A stretch of DNA of 64,000 nt from Marinibacterium sp050389775 (GTDB lineage: Bacteria > Pseudomonadota > Alphaproteobacteria > Rhodobacterales > Rhodobacteraceae), in assembly GCF_050389775.1 (NCBI RefSeq), contig NZ_CP177144.1, forward strand, positions 2,604,001-2,668,000, given 5' to 3'. The notes below the pieces were generated by a model, which was not told the origin of the DNA, made no database searches, and worked only from the letters and a program-made list of their open reading frames with translations. Every line of letters begins with the position of its first letter. Within the stretch, counting starts at the first letter, position 1. A program made the translations under genes and the position numbers. Positions 36,328-45,241 of the stretch are shown piece after piece.

Positions 36328-37944
36328 ATGGCGGAATTTGATTACATCGTGGTCGGCGCCGGTTCGGCGGGATGCGTGCTGGCCAACCGGCTCAGCGCCA
36401 GCGGACGCCACAGCGTCCTGCTGCTGGAAGCCGGGGGCAGCGACCTGAACTTCTGGATCTGGATGCCCATCGGCTATGGCAAGACCTTCTACCGCCGGTC
36501 GGTCAACTGGATGTACCAGACCGAGCCCGACCCCGGGCTGAACGGCCGGGTGTCCTATTGGCCGCGGGGCAAGGTCATGGGCGGATCCAGCTCGATCAAC
36601 GCCATGGTCTATATCCGCGGCCAGGCGCAGGATTTCGAGGATTGGAAGGCCATGGGCAATCCCGGCTGGGGCTGGGACGACGTGTTGCCCTATTTCAAGC
36701 GGGCCGAGACCAACGACCGGGGCGCGGATGCCTGGCGCGGCGGCGACGGGCCGCTGCACGTGGCCACGATGGACCGCGACCTGCATCCGCTCTGCGCCGA
36801 TTTCCTCACGGCCGGGGAAGAGCTTCAATACCCGCGCAATCCCGATTTCAACGGCGCCACCCAGGAAGGCGTGGGCACCTATCAGAACACCGCCCGCGAC
36901 GGGTTTCGCATGTCGACGGCCCGGGCCTATGTGCGCCCGGCGCGGGGGCGGGGCAACCTGTCCGTGGAAACCCGGGCCCATGCCACGGCGATCACCTTCG
37001 ACGGCGACCGGGCCACGGGCGTGAGCTACAGCCAACGCGGGCAGGCGCACCATGCCACCGCCCGGGCCGAGGTCATCCTGGCCGCCGGGGCGATCAACTC
37101 GCCGCAATTGCTGCAGCTGTCGGGCATCGGGCCGGGGGAGCTGCTGGGCGGGATGGGCATTGGCCTGCGCCGCGATCTGCCGGGGGTGGGGCGCAATCTG
37201 CAGGATCACCTGGGCATCGACTATCTCTATCGGTCCAGGGTGCCGACGCTGAACGACCAGCTGCATCCGTGGTACGGCAAGGCCTGGCACGGGCTGCGCT
37301 ACGTGCTGACCCGGCGCGGGCCGCTGTCGCTGGGGGTGAACCAGGCCGGGGGGTTCGTGCGGACAAGGCCGGGGCTGGAGCGACCCAACATGCAGCTGTT
37401 CTTCTCGCCGGTCAGCTATACCAAGGCCCCGCCGGGCAAGCGCCCGCTGATGAACCCCGATCCGTTTTCGGGCTTCCTGATCGGCGCCCAGCCCACGCGG
37501 CCGACCTCGCGCGGGCACCTGCAGATCCGGTCGGCCGATCCCTTCGAGCCGGTGGCCATCCATCCCAATTACCTGTCCACCGACCACGACCGGCAGGAGA
37601 TGATCGAGGCCGCCCGGGTGTCGCGCCAGCTGGCCGAGGCGCCGGCGCTGGCCCGGCTGATCGTGGACGAGATCCTGCCCGGCCCGGCGGTCATGACCGA
37701 TGACGAGATCCTCGCCGATTGCCGGGCGCGGGCCTCGACGGTGTTCCACCCGGTGGGCACCTGCCGGATGGGGCCGGATGCGCGGAGCGACGTGGTCGAT
37801 GCCCGGCTGCGGGTGCACGGGCTGCGCGGGCTGCGGGTGGCCGATGCCTCGATCTTTCCCACCGTGACCTCGGGCAACACCAATGCTCCGGCGATCATGG
37901 TGGGTGAAAAGGCCGCCGACCTGATCCTGGCCGACGCGGGCTGA
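36328..37944 (+). CDS. GMC-family oxidoreductase (choline dehydrogenase-like)
   Basis: 538 residues. FAD motif IVVGAGSAGCVLANRL at 9-24, PRGKVMGGSSSINAMVYIRG region near 80-100, GAINSPQLLQLSGIGPG near 255-272, and the C-terminal FHPVGTCRMG (catalytic His) and PTVTSGNTNAPAIMVGEKAAD-like region near 510-530. Such enzymes oxidise alcohols; choline, polyethylene glycol and other primary alcohols are known substrates. No betB or other glycine-betaine genes are adjacent, so choline is not assured. It is a single gene with its own promoter candidate. Confidence 0.93.
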   Translation: MAEFDYIVVGAGSAGCVLANRLSASGRHSVLLLEAGGSDLNFWIWMPIGYGKTFYRRSVNWMYQTEPDPGLNGRVSYWPRGKVMGGSSSINAMVYIRGQAQDFEDWKAMGNPGWGWDDVLPYFKRAETNDRGADAWRGGDGPLHVATMDRDLHPLCADFLTAGEELQYPRNPDFNGATQEGVGTYQNTARDGFRMSTARAYVRPARGRGNLSVETRAHATAITFDGDRATGVSYSQRGQAHHATARAEVILAAGAINSPQLLQLSGIGPGELLGGMGIGLRRDLPGVGRNLQDHLGIDYLYRSRVPTLNDQLHPWYGKAWHGLRYVLTRRGPLSLGVNQAGGFVRTRPGLERPNMQLFFSPVSYTKAPPGKRPLMNPDPFSGFLIGAQPTRPTSRGHLQIRSADPFEPVAIHPNYLSTDHDRQEMIEAARVSRQLAEAPALARLIVDEILPGPAVMTDDEILADCRARASTVFHPVGTCRMGPDARSDVVDARLRVHGLRGLRVADASIFPTVTSGNTNAPAIMVGEKAADLILADAG

Positions 37945-38288
37945 CCCCGGGCCGCCGCGCAGGGGCGGCGTGGCGGTGGGGCCATCGGAATGGGGCCGGC
38001 CGGCGCGCGGCGCTGGAACCCGGAAAGGCGGCCGGGCGGGGAGCAAGCGGCGGGGCGTGCCAAAAGGGGCGGACAGGCGGTTCCGCGTGCCAAGGCGCCG
38101 GGGCAGTCAATCGCCTGCGTCACCCGCCGGCAGAGGGTCGGATTGAACGGCCCGGCGCGCCCGGGCCGGACGCGCCGACAGGGCCGCGCCGTCAAGAAAG
38201 CTTCACATGGGTTTTGGCCAGCCGTCACATAGCGCCACTAGGTACATCCCGACTGACACTGCAATTCGGATTGCAAGGGGTGAACCAA
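37945..38288. other. Intergenic region before the ugp-like cluster
   Basis: 344 nt without a gene. The first 220 nt are GC-rich and featureless to my eye. 38195-38285 turns AT-richer and holds the likely ugpB promoter (next entry). AAGGGG at 38275-38280 is the ribosome site. Confidence 0.55.
38201..38244 (+). promoter_or_regulatory. Candidate Pho-box-like promoter of ugp-like cluster
   Basis: TCACAT occurs at 38203-38208 and 38225-38230, exactly 22 bp apart (two 11-bp Pho-box units), and TAGGTA at 38239-38244 is a plausible -10. E. coli and Sinorhizobium ugp operons are PhoB-activated. The match to a full PhoB consensus is weak. Confidence 0.35.
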
Positions 38289-39545
38289 ATGATTGCACAA
38301 TTGCACAAGCTGACGGGGGCCGCTCTGGCCGTCTTCATGGGCACGACCAGCCTGGGCTCGGCCCAGACGGTCGAATTCTGGCACAGCTTCGGCGGTGCCT
38401 CGGGCGAGGCGCTGGACCAGATCATCGCCAATTTCGAAGAAGCCAACCCGGGCATCACCATCGAGGCCGAGAATATCGGCAATTACAACGACATCGTGGC
38501 CAAGCTGCAGGCGGCCATCCCGGCCCGCCGCGCGCCCGACGCGGTGATCATGGAAGTCACGCGCTACGGCCTCTTTGCCGACCGGGGCGTGCTGATCGAC
38601 CTGACGCCCTATTTCGATGCCGACCCGCTGAAGGACGAGCTTTACGATTTCGCCCGCGAGGTCGGGGTCTTCGAGGACAAGACCTATATCGTGCCGTTCA
38701 ACTCCTCGACGCCGGTTCTCTATTTCAACAAGGCCATCTTCGACCGGGCGGGCCTGCCCGAGGATACGCCTCTCAAGACCTATGACGACATCCTCGCCGC
38801 CTCGCAGCAGATCACCGAGGCGCTTGGCGACGACGGCATCACGGGCATCGCCGCGCCGGGCCAGTTCGCGCGCTGGGGCCTGATCATGGACAACGACAGC
38901 GACCTGATCGACAGCACCTCGGGCGAGATCCTGATCGACGCCGAGAACACGATCGAAGCCTATGAATTCATGGCCTCGCTGGTGCATGAACACAAGGTCG
39001 CCTCGCCCGACGGCGTGACCAAGGAAAACAACGGCCGCGATGCCTTCCTGGCCGGCAAGGTCGGGATGATGATCAATTCCACCGGCAATTACGGCCGGTC
39101 GAAAACCGCGCTTGGCGATGACCTGGTGGTCATGCCCATGCCCTGCAACAAGGTCTGTTCCGTGCCGATCGGCGGCGCCGGGATCGGCATCCTGTCGACC
39201 TCGGAGAAGGATGTGCAGGACGCGGCCTACAAGTTCGTCAGCTATGCCGCCTCGCCGGAATCGAATGCGATCTGGTTCTCGACGACGGGCTACATGCCGA
39301 TCAACAAGTCGACCCCCGCCCAGCCGCTGGCCGCCGAGGCCCTGGCCGGCAAGCCGGGCATCGACGTGGCGATCAACCAGCTCGATTTCGCCCGTGGCCG
39401 TCCGCGTCCGCCGGTCGTGACCTGGATGCGCGCCACCGAATACGACATGTGGCAGGCCATGGCCCTGGGTCAGCGCGACGTGCGCGAGGTTCTGACGGAA
39501 TTCGCCGACAAGACCCGCGCCGAAGCCGAACGCCTGGACAAGTGA
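38289..39545 (+). CDS. UgpB-like ABC transporter substrate-binding protein
   Basis: 418 residues from ATG 38289 with signal peptide ending TSLGSAQT. The mature start TVEFWHSFGGASGEALDQII closely follows UgpB (VEFWHSMxG). Other UgpB-like parts are EVTRYGLFADRG and PFNSSTPVLYFNKAIFDRAG region near 135-155, and TGYMPINKS near 335. UgpB binds sn-glycerol-3-phosphate and glycerophosphodiesters. The phosphodiesterase gene in the same cluster supports this ligand class. Confidence 0.88.
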   Translation: MIAQLHKLTGAALAVFMGTTSLGSAQTVEFWHSFGGASGEALDQIIANFEEANPGITIEAENIGNYNDIVAKLQAAIPARRAPDAVIMEVTRYGLFADRGVLIDLTPYFDADPLKDELYDFAREVGVFEDKTYIVPFNSSTPVLYFNKAIFDRAGLPEDTPLKTYDDILAASQQITEALGDDGITGIAAPGQFARWGLIMDNDSDLIDSTSGEILIDAENTIEAYEFMASLVHEHKVASPDGVTKENNGRDAFLAGKVGMMINSTGNYGRSKTALGDDLVVMPMPCNKVCSVPIGGAGIGILSTSEKDVQDAAYKFVSYAASPESNAIWFSTTGYMPINKSTPAQPLAAEALAGKPGIDVAINQLDFARGRPRPPVVTWMRATEYDMWQAMALGQRDVREVLTEFADKTRAEAERLDK

Positions 39546-39546
39546 C

Positions 39547-40479
39547 TTGACCGCCGCAAGTGAAGCGAGGCCCGCCCGTCGGGCCTCGCGCGTTGTCCGA
39601 AAGAGCCGTGCCCTGCGCCGGCTGACGCCCTACCTTCTGGCGCTGCCGCTGCTCAGCTTCATCGCCATGTTCACCTATGTCCCGATCGTGACCAGCGTGA
39701 ACCTGTCGTTCCGCGAATGGGATTTCCTGTCGCCGACCAAGCCCTGGGTCGGGTTGGACAATTACCGCCTGCTGCTGGACAGCCGCGAGTTCTGGAACGC
39801 GCTCAAGGTCACCGCCATCTTTGCCGTCATCTCGGTGCCGATCCGGCTGTCGCTGGCCTTGCTGATCGCCACCCGGCTGATGCGCGAAACCTTCGTGTCG
39901 CGGCTGATGCGCGGGGCGCTGTTCCTGCCGTCGGTGACCTCGACCGTGGCCATTGCCGTGGTCTTTTCCTGGGTGTTCTCGACCGATTACGGCGTGTTGA
40001 ACGCGCTGCTCGGGGCGCTTGGCCTGTCCAAGGTCTATTGGATGCAGGATCCCCGGCTGGCCCTGGGCGTGCTGATCCTGGTCAATACCTGGAAGCAGCT
40101 GGGCTATGACATCATCATCTATCTCGCCGGGCTGCAGGCCATTCCGACCGAATTGTACGATGCCGCCGCCGTCGACGGCGGGCGCCGGTTCCATGTCTTC
40201 CGCCGGATCACCGTGCCGCTGGTCATGCCCACGACCTATTTCCTGCTGGTCATTTCGGTCATCGAGGCCTTCCAGGTCTTTACCATCGTCGATGTCATGA
40301 CCCGGGGCGGGCCGGCCGGAGCGACCGACATGCTGGTCAACATGCTCTACCGCGTGGGTTTCACCCTGTTCGATATCGGGCTGGGGTCGGCGCTGGCCGT
40401 GCTGCTTTTCATCATCCTGATCGCGCTGGCCGTGTTCAAATCCCGCGTGCTGGGCCGGAAGGTGCATTATGAAGCCTGA
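39547..40479 (+). CDS. UgpA-like ABC transporter permease
   Basis: 310 residues from a TTG at 39547, one base after the binding-protein stop. There is no ATG or GTG before the first helix, so TTG is the best start. Six helices (PYLLALPLLSFIAMFTYVPI first) and coupling loop YDAAAVDGGRRFHVFRRITVP near residue 205-225 (region). Overlaps the next gene by 11 nt. Confidence 0.9.
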   Translation: MTAASEARPARRASRVVRKSRALRRLTPYLLALPLLSFIAMFTYVPIVTSVNLSFREWDFLSPTKPWVGLDNYRLLLDSREFWNALKVTAIFAVISVPIRLSLALLIATRLMRETFVSRLMRGALFLPSVTSTVAIAVVFSWVFSTDYGVLNALLGALGLSKVYWMQDPRLALGVLILVNTWKQLGYDIIIYLAGLQAIPTELYDAAAVDGGRRFHVFRRITVPLVMPTTYFLLVISVIEAFQVFTIVDVMTRGGPAGATDMLVNMLYRVGFTLFDIGLGSALAVLLFIILIALAVFKSRVLGRKVHYEA

Positions 40480-41278
40480 CAATCCCCTGCTGGCCCTTCT
40501 TGGCCTGGCCGCCGGCCTGCTGTTCCTGTCGCCGGTGCTCTATTCGATCTGGGCCTCGTTCCAGACCACCGATGCCTATTACACCGGCGAGGTCGAATTC
40601 ACCTTGCGCAACTACCAGGTCGCGGTCGGCCAGTACAATTTCGCCCGCTACCTGCTGAACTCGGTGATCGTGTCGGGCGCGGTGACGCTGGTCGGGCTGG
40701 CCGTGGCGACCATGGCCGCCTTTGCCTTTGCCCGCTACGATTTCCCCGGTGGCAACCTGATGTTTGCCGCTGTGGTCGCCACGCTGATGATCCCCAGCCA
40801 TATCACGCTGATCCCCAATTACCTGACCCTGGCCCGGGCCGGGCTGCTTGATACCTATTCCGGGCTGATCCTGCCGGCCATTTCGAACGGGTTCGCGGCG
40901 TTCTTCCTGCGCCAGTACATCCGGGGCATCCCGCGGTCGCTGGACGAGGCGGCCTACATGGACGGGGCCAATGCCTTGCAGGTGCTGTGGCGGGTGATCG
41001 TGCCGATTGCCAAGCCGGCGATCCTGTCGATGGGGCTCTATATCTTCATCGGCGAGTGGAACAATTACATCTGGCCGCTCGTCGCCATCGGCCAGGAGGA
41101 CATGTACACGCTGCAGGTCGGGCTGGCGCGGCTTTACCGGATCAACCCGGGCGAGGACGTGATCGACTGGCCGCTGGTCATGGCCGCCTCGACGATCACC
41201 ATCCTGCCGGTGCTTCTGGGCTTTCTGCTGGTGGAACGCCACCTGGTGCGCGGCATTATGATGGGCGCGGTGAAATGA
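40469..41278 (+). CDS. UgpE-like ABC transporter permease
   Basis: 269 residues, six helices, coupling loop LDEAAYMDGANALQVLWRV near residue 155-175. CUT1-family inner-membrane partner of the UgpA-like protein. Ends before a 230-nt gap, so the downstream phosphodiesterase may also have its own promoter. Confidence 0.92.
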   Translation: MKPDNPLLALLGLAAGLLFLSPVLYSIWASFQTTDAYYTGEVEFTLRNYQVAVGQYNFARYLLNSVIVSGAVTLVGLAVATMAAFAFARYDFPGGNLMFAAVVATLMIPSHITLIPNYLTLARAGLLDTYSGLILPAISNGFAAFFLRQYIRGIPRSLDEAAYMDGANALQVLWRVIVPIAKPAILSMGLYIFIGEWNNYIWPLVAIGQEDMYTLQVGLARLYRINPGEDVIDWPLVMAASTITILPVLLGFLLVERHLVRGIMMGAVK

Positions 41279-41344
41279 CCGGCCGGGACCGGCGCCCCGC
41301 GCCCCCGGTCGGCGGAGGTTCGCCGGCCAAGTCCCTGTCCCAAC

Positions 41345-41372
41345 GTGACAATCCGGCCCGCCGCCTTAGGTC
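41345..41372 (+). promoter_or_regulatory. Internal promoter candidate before GDPD gene
   Basis: GTGACA (41345-41350) and TAGGTC (41367-41372), 16-bp spacer, in the otherwise gene-free 41279-41509. The rest of this gap is GC-rich and shows nothing else I can name. Confidence 0.4.
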
Positions 41373-41509
41373 CCGACGGACGATGTCCGCGGGCCGGGCG
41401 TTCGGGGCCGGGCAGAACCCGCCCCGGCGTCCCTTGGCCCGGGGGCCGGGGACATGCCGGGCAAGCAAACCGCCCGCCGCCGGGCATGCCCCGTGAAAGG
41501 AAAAAGACA

Positions 41510-42256
41510 ATGACACGTATCGCATCCCATCGCGGCGGCACCCTGGAATTCGGTGACAGCACGCCCACGGGGTTCCGCGCCACGTCGCGCCTGCCGCTGG
41601 ACGAGGTGGAATTCGATGTCCACCCCACGGCCGACGGGGCGATCATGGTGCACCATGATCCGACGCTCGATCGCACGACCGACACCAAGGGCGAGATCCG
41701 CCAGCTGGCCGAAGCCGAGGTCCGCGCCGCGCGGATCGACTATTCCCGGGGCGAAAGCCCGATCTCGCTGGCCGAGCTCTGCGCGATCTATGCCACCAGC
41801 GACGTCGATTTCCGTTGCGAGATCAAGCCGGGCGTCGGCGGTCGCGCCTATGACGATTTCGTGCCCCGCGTGGTGGCCGAGCTGGACCGCCACGGCATGC
41901 TGGAGCGCACGGTGTTTTCGTCCTTCCTGATCCGCTCGATGGACGAGCTGGGCCGGGCCACGACCCGGCCGCGCCTGTGGCTGGTCAGCCCGCCGGTGCT
42001 GATCCAGCTTGGCATCCATGCGGTGGTCGAGCTGGCCCGGGCGCATGGCATTCCCGAGATCGGGGTGAACATTGATCATGCAGATCGCGCTCTGATGGAA
42101 ATTGTGGCCGGCGCGGGGCTCGAATTCGGTTGCTGGGCGGCCCATGATTCGGCTCAGATAACCAAGGCGCTGACGTTGGGCGTAAAGGTCTTCACCACGG
42201 ACCGGCCCAGCCTTGCCATTGATTTACGTAACGATTTTCATGGAGGGATGGCATGA
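41510..42256 (+). CDS. Glycerophosphodiester phosphodiesterase (UgpQ/GlpQ-like)
   Basis: 248 residues from ATG 41510 with GAAAGGAAAA upstream. GDPD barrel motifs: SHRGG near residue 6-10, DEVEFDVHPTADG near 31-43, MVHHDPTLDRTT near 46-57 and CEIKPG near 98. The usual PENT segment after HRG is altered (LEFGDSTP), though a Glu remains. It hydrolyses glycerophosphodiesters to glycerol-3-phosphate plus an alcohol. Cytoplasmic (no signal), so the diester would be imported by the flanking transporter. ATGA overlap with the ATPase gene. Confidence 0.9.
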   Translation: MTRIASHRGGTLEFGDSTPTGFRATSRLPLDEVEFDVHPTADGAIMVHHDPTLDRTTDTKGEIRQLAEAEVRAARIDYSRGESPISLAELCAIYATSDVDFRCEIKPGVGGRAYDDFVPRVVAELDRHGMLERTVFSSFLIRSMDELGRATTRPRLWLVSPPVLIQLGIHAVVELARAHGIPEIGVNIDHADRALMEIVAGAGLEFGCWAAHDSAQITKALTLGVKVFTTDRPSLAIDLRNDFHGGMA

Positions 42257-43296
42257 GCGCGATCAGTCTGCGTGACATCCGCAAATCTTACGCACATGGG
42301 CCCCGGGTGTTGCATGGGGTGTCGATGGATATCTCCGACGGCGAATTCGTGGTCATCGTGGGGCCGTCGGGCTGTGGCAAGTCGACCCTGCTGCGGCTGA
42401 TCGCCGGGCTCGAGGATTGCGACGAGGGCGAATTGATCATCGATGGCGCGCGGGCCAATGACCTGGCCCCGCAGGACCGCGACATCGCGATGATCTTCCA
42501 GAACTACGCGCTTTATCCGCACATGACGGTGCTGGAAAACATTGCCTTCGGGCTGGAACTGCGCCGGGTGCCCAAGCGCGAGCGGTTGGAACGGGCGCAG
42601 GCGGTGGCCCAGACGCTGCAGCTGACGCCCTATCTCGACCGCAAGCCCGGCGCGCTGTCGGGCGGCCAGCGCCAGAGGGTGGCCATGGGCCGGGCCATGG
42701 CGCGCGATTGCTCGACCTTCCTGATGGACGAACCGCTGTCCAACCTCGACAACGCCCTGCGCGTGGCCATGCGGACCGAGATCAAGGACCTGCACCGCCA
42801 GCTGGGCGCGACGATCATCTATGTCACCCACGACCAGACCGAGGCCCTGTCGCTGGCCGACCGGATCGCGGTGATGAAGGACGGCCACCTGCAGCAATTC
42901 GATACGCCGGACGCCATCTATGACCGGCCGGCCAACCGCTTTGTGGCCGGGTTCCTGGGCCAGCCGGCGATGAATTTCGTGGCCGCCGGCCGGCTGGACG
43001 GCTGGACCGGGCCGGGCGAGGTCGAGGTCGGGCTGCGGCCTGACATGCTCGATTTGTGCCGGACCCGGCCGCATGGCCCGGCGCTTGAGGCGCGGGTCAG
43101 CCTGGCCGAGATGACCGGGGCCACGGTGACACTCTATTGCGACAGTGCGGCGGGCCGGTTGTCGGCCGTGGTGCCCCGGGGCGGGGACCTGCCGCACGAG
43201 GGTGATACCGTCTGGCTGGCCTTCGACCCGGACAAGGCGCTGTTCTTCGACCCGGACAGCGGTCTGCGCCTGGACGATCGCCGGGCCGCGGCCTGA
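42253..43296 (+). CDS. UgpC-like ABC transporter ATPase
   Basis: 347 residues. Walker A GPSGCGKST near 38-46, signature LSGGQRQRVAMGRAMA, Walker B TFLMDEPLSNLD and a C-terminal regulatory MalK-like domain (VGLRPDMLDLC near 255). Belongs to the UgpC/MsmX/MalK group, some members of which serve several CUT1 transporters. This matters because a second CUT1 system nearby (45242-48242) has no ATPase gene of its own. Confidence 0.92.
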   Translation: MSAISLRDIRKSYAHGPRVLHGVSMDISDGEFVVIVGPSGCGKSTLLRLIAGLEDCDEGELIIDGARANDLAPQDRDIAMIFQNYALYPHMTVLENIAFGLELRRVPKRERLERAQAVAQTLQLTPYLDRKPGALSGGQRQRVAMGRAMARDCSTFLMDEPLSNLDNALRVAMRTEIKDLHRQLGATIIYVTHDQTEALSLADRIAVMKDGHLQQFDTPDAIYDRPANRFVAGFLGQPAMNFVAAGRLDGWTGPGEVEVGLRPDMLDLCRTRPHGPALEARVSLAEMTGATVTLYCDSAAGRLSAVVPRGGDLPHEGDTVWLAFDPDKALFFDPDSGLRLDDRRAAA

Positions 43297-43299
43297 TCC

Positions 43300-44175
43300 A
43301 TGGCCACAGGCGAGGGCGAGGACATCGCCGCCCGGCTGGGCGACCTGATCAACCGGCATTCCGACCGGCTGACCGATGCCGACGGGCGGCTGCTGGACGT
43401 GGTCCAGCGCGATCCGCTGCGCGCGGCGATGGAAAACGGCAAGGAGGTCTCGCAGCGGGCGGGCGTGCATCCGGCCTCGGCCGTGCGGCTGGCCCGGCGG
43501 CTGGGGTTCAAGGGCTATCCTGAATTCCGCGGCTTCCTGCAGGCCAGCCTGGTCGAAGGGCAGGGCGAATATGAAAGCCCCTCGGCGCGGATCGCCGCGC
43601 GGCTGGAAAAGGCGGGCGAGGGCGGGCTGTTGCGGTCGATCCTCGACAGCGAGATCGCCGCGCTGGAGGCCCTGCGCGACGGGGTCGGTGACGCCGATAT
43701 CCGGCGGTTTTCAGAGGTGCTGCGCGGGGCCGGGCGGATCTTTGTCGTGGGCGCCAGTCACGGGGCGGCGCTGGCCGGGCTGGTCGCCCTGCGCCTGCGC
43801 CGGTCGGGTTATGACGCGGTCGACCTGTCGCCGATGGGCCAGCAGCGGCTGGAATGGGTGCATGGCATGCGGGCCGGCGACGTGCTGTGGCTGATCAACT
43901 TCCGCAAGGCCAATCCCGATTTGCAGGCGCTGCGCGCGCTGGCCGCCGAGCGCGGGGCCTGTTGCCTGGCCCTGACCGATCCGCGCGGCGCCCGGTTCGA
44001 CCCGGCGCCCGAGGCGCAGATCTCGGTGTCGCGCGGGGCGGCGGGGGAATCGCAATCGCTGGTCGTGCCGATGACCGTGGCCAACACGATCATCCTCGAC
44101 CTGGCGGCCATCGACGACGGCCACACGATGCAATCGCTGGCCCGGTTCCGCGACCTGCGCGACCGCCAGGGCTGA
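43300..44175 (+). CDS. RpiR-family transcriptional regulator (HTH + SIS domain)
   Basis: 291 residues from ATG 43300. N-terminal RpiR helix-turn-helix around residue 35-80 (GVHPASAVRLARRLGFKGYPEFR region), SIS sugar-phosphate-binding domain from ~130 (IFVVGASHGAALAGLVALRLR region). It lies 3 nt after the ATPase stop and is the last gene of the ugp-like cluster, so it probably senses a sugar or glycerol phosphate and controls this operon. Its 3' end is part of a 118-bp tandem duplication. Confidence 0.92.
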   Translation: MATGEGEDIAARLGDLINRHSDRLTDADGRLLDVVQRDPLRAAMENGKEVSQRAGVHPASAVRLARRLGFKGYPEFRGFLQASLVEGQGEYESPSARIAARLEKAGEGGLLRSILDSEIAALEALRDGVGDADIRRFSEVLRGAGRIFVVGASHGAALAGLVALRLRRSGYDAVDLSPMGQQRLEWVHGMRAGDVLWLINFRKANPDLQALRALAAERGACCLALTDPRGARFDPAPEAQISVSRGAAGESQSLVVPMTVANTIILDLAAIDDGHTMQSLARFRDLRDRQG

Positions 44176-44398
44176 TCCGGATCACCTGTCGCCAAAGACC
44201 ATCTCGACGGCAAGGAACGGCCAGCAGCCCCGGTTGACCTCGATGGCCCGGCCATGGGCATCGGGGTTGCGGCTGCGCGAACACCAGGGCCGAGCCGGAT
44301 CAGTTGTCGCCAAAGACCATCTCGACAGCAAAGAGCGGCCAGCAGCCCCGGTTGACCTCGATGGCCCGTCCCCGGGCATCGCGGTTCCAGCTGCGCGA
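44155..44398. repeat. 118-bp tandem duplication at rpiR/gntR junction
   Basis: CTGCGCGA occurs at 44155, 44273 and 44391, exactly 118 bp apart, bounding two tandem copies. In the core (44188-44280 against 44306-44398) I count 9 mismatches in 93 positions. Each unit contains the 3' flank of rpiR and the 3' end of the convergent gntR gene, consistent with unequal exchange at the 8-bp repeat, followed by drift. Confidence 0.85.
44182..44284 (-). pseudogene. Remnant copy of gntR 3' end
   Basis: In the minus-strand frame this encodes about 33 residues ending GRAIEVNRGCWPFLAVEMVFGDR and stop (region), nearly identical to the C-terminus of the intact regulator at 44300 (ending VEMVFGDN). There is no start or body. 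It is the leftover copy from the 118-bp duplication. Confidence 0.8.
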
Positions 44399-45055
44399 GC
44401 GCAGCACCGGCGCGCCGGGCGTGATGCGCAGCAATTCGGCCTCGGCGCCCTCGGCCATGTCGCCGGTCAGCCGGGTTTCGACCCGTGTATAGCTGTCGAT
44501 CCCGTGGGCGGCATAGGCGCCCAGCACCGTGCCGGAGGCCGCATAGGCCGTTTCGAAATCGGGCAGGACCAGCGGCGGGAATTCCTTGATGGCCAGGTAG
44601 ACCGGCGCCTGTCCGGCGCTTTGCACCTGGCGCAGCTCGATGGTCTCGTCCTGCGGGCCGAGGCCGAATGTCTCCTGCGCGGCGGCGCTGGCCGGGCGAC
44701 GGCCGAGCGACAGGGTCTCGCTTTGCAGGGCGGTGCCGTCCAGCGGGTTGTTGTGGGCCGAATGGGGATGGACCTCGTAGCGCACGGCCAGCGCGCGCAC
44801 GAAGACGCCCACGCCCTTGCGCGCCTGCAACCGGCCTTCGCGCTGGTGCCGGTCGAGCGCCCGGCGCAGGGTCAGCCGGGTCACGCCGAAGGCCTGGGCC
44901 AGGTCCTCTTCGCCGGGCAGCCGGTCGCCCTCGGCCAGCACGCCGCCCTGGATCGCCCGGGCCAGCCGGTCGTAGATCTGCAACCAGATCGGCCGGGCCC
45001 GCTTGTCGGTAAAGGCCTCGGCCGCGATCTGCGCCAGCGCGGTGCTCTTGTCCAA
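44300..45055 (-). CDS. GntR-family regulator, HutC/UTRA type
   Basis: 251 residues from a TTG at 45055, chosen because AAGGAGAC lies 8 nt upstream on the minus strand. The only ATG, further upstream, begins a non-conserved stretch. Winged helix includes LPGEEDLAQAFGVTRLTLRRAL region near 50-70; UTRA domain follows (IELRQVQSAGQAPVYLAIKEF, region about 125-145). Divergent from a CUT1 sugar transporter, with a palindromic operator between them, it probably represses that operon in the absence of its sugar or sugar phosphate. Confidence 0.9.
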   Translation of the reverse strand: MDKSTALAQIAAEAFTDKRARPIWLQIYDRLARAIQGGVLAEGDRLPGEEDLAQAFGVTRLTLRRALDRHQREGRLQARKGVGVFVRALAVRYEVHPHSAHNNPLDGTALQSETLSLGRRPASAAAQETFGLGPQDETIELRQVQSAGQAPVYLAIKEFPPLVLPDFETAYAASGTVLGAYAAHGIDSYTRVETRLTGDMAEGAEAELLRITPGAPVLRSRSWNRDARGRAIEVNRGCWPLFAVEMVFGDN

Positions 45056-45191
45056 GGGTGGTCTCCTTCTCCGCTGTCCGACCAGTTGCCGCGATGCGGC
45101 GCGAAAGGCAACCGCCGTGGCGATTGTCACAGAGCTGCAGCCGGCCTGTCACGAATCCGTCGTGGCCCGGGACTAGAGCAGGGATGCAAGC

Positions 45192-45207
45192 TGCTGTGTA
45201 TACAGCA
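45192..45207. promoter_or_regulatory. Palindromic GntR/UTRA operator
   Basis: TGCTGT-GTAT-ACAGCA, perfect 6-bp arms with a four-base centre, containing GT-N4-AC typical of HutC-type sites. It lies between the divergent gntR (start 45055) and binding-protein gene (start 45242), 35 nt before the latter. It would block transcription of the transporter when bound. Confidence 0.75.
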
Positions 45208-45241
45208 AATGGATCCCGCACCGTCAAATGGAGTTCTTCCC

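Noticed and set aside
44165..44300. Second intact regulator gene downstream of rpiR
   Set aside because: Only the last ~33 codons of a gntR copy are present; it is a duplication remnant.
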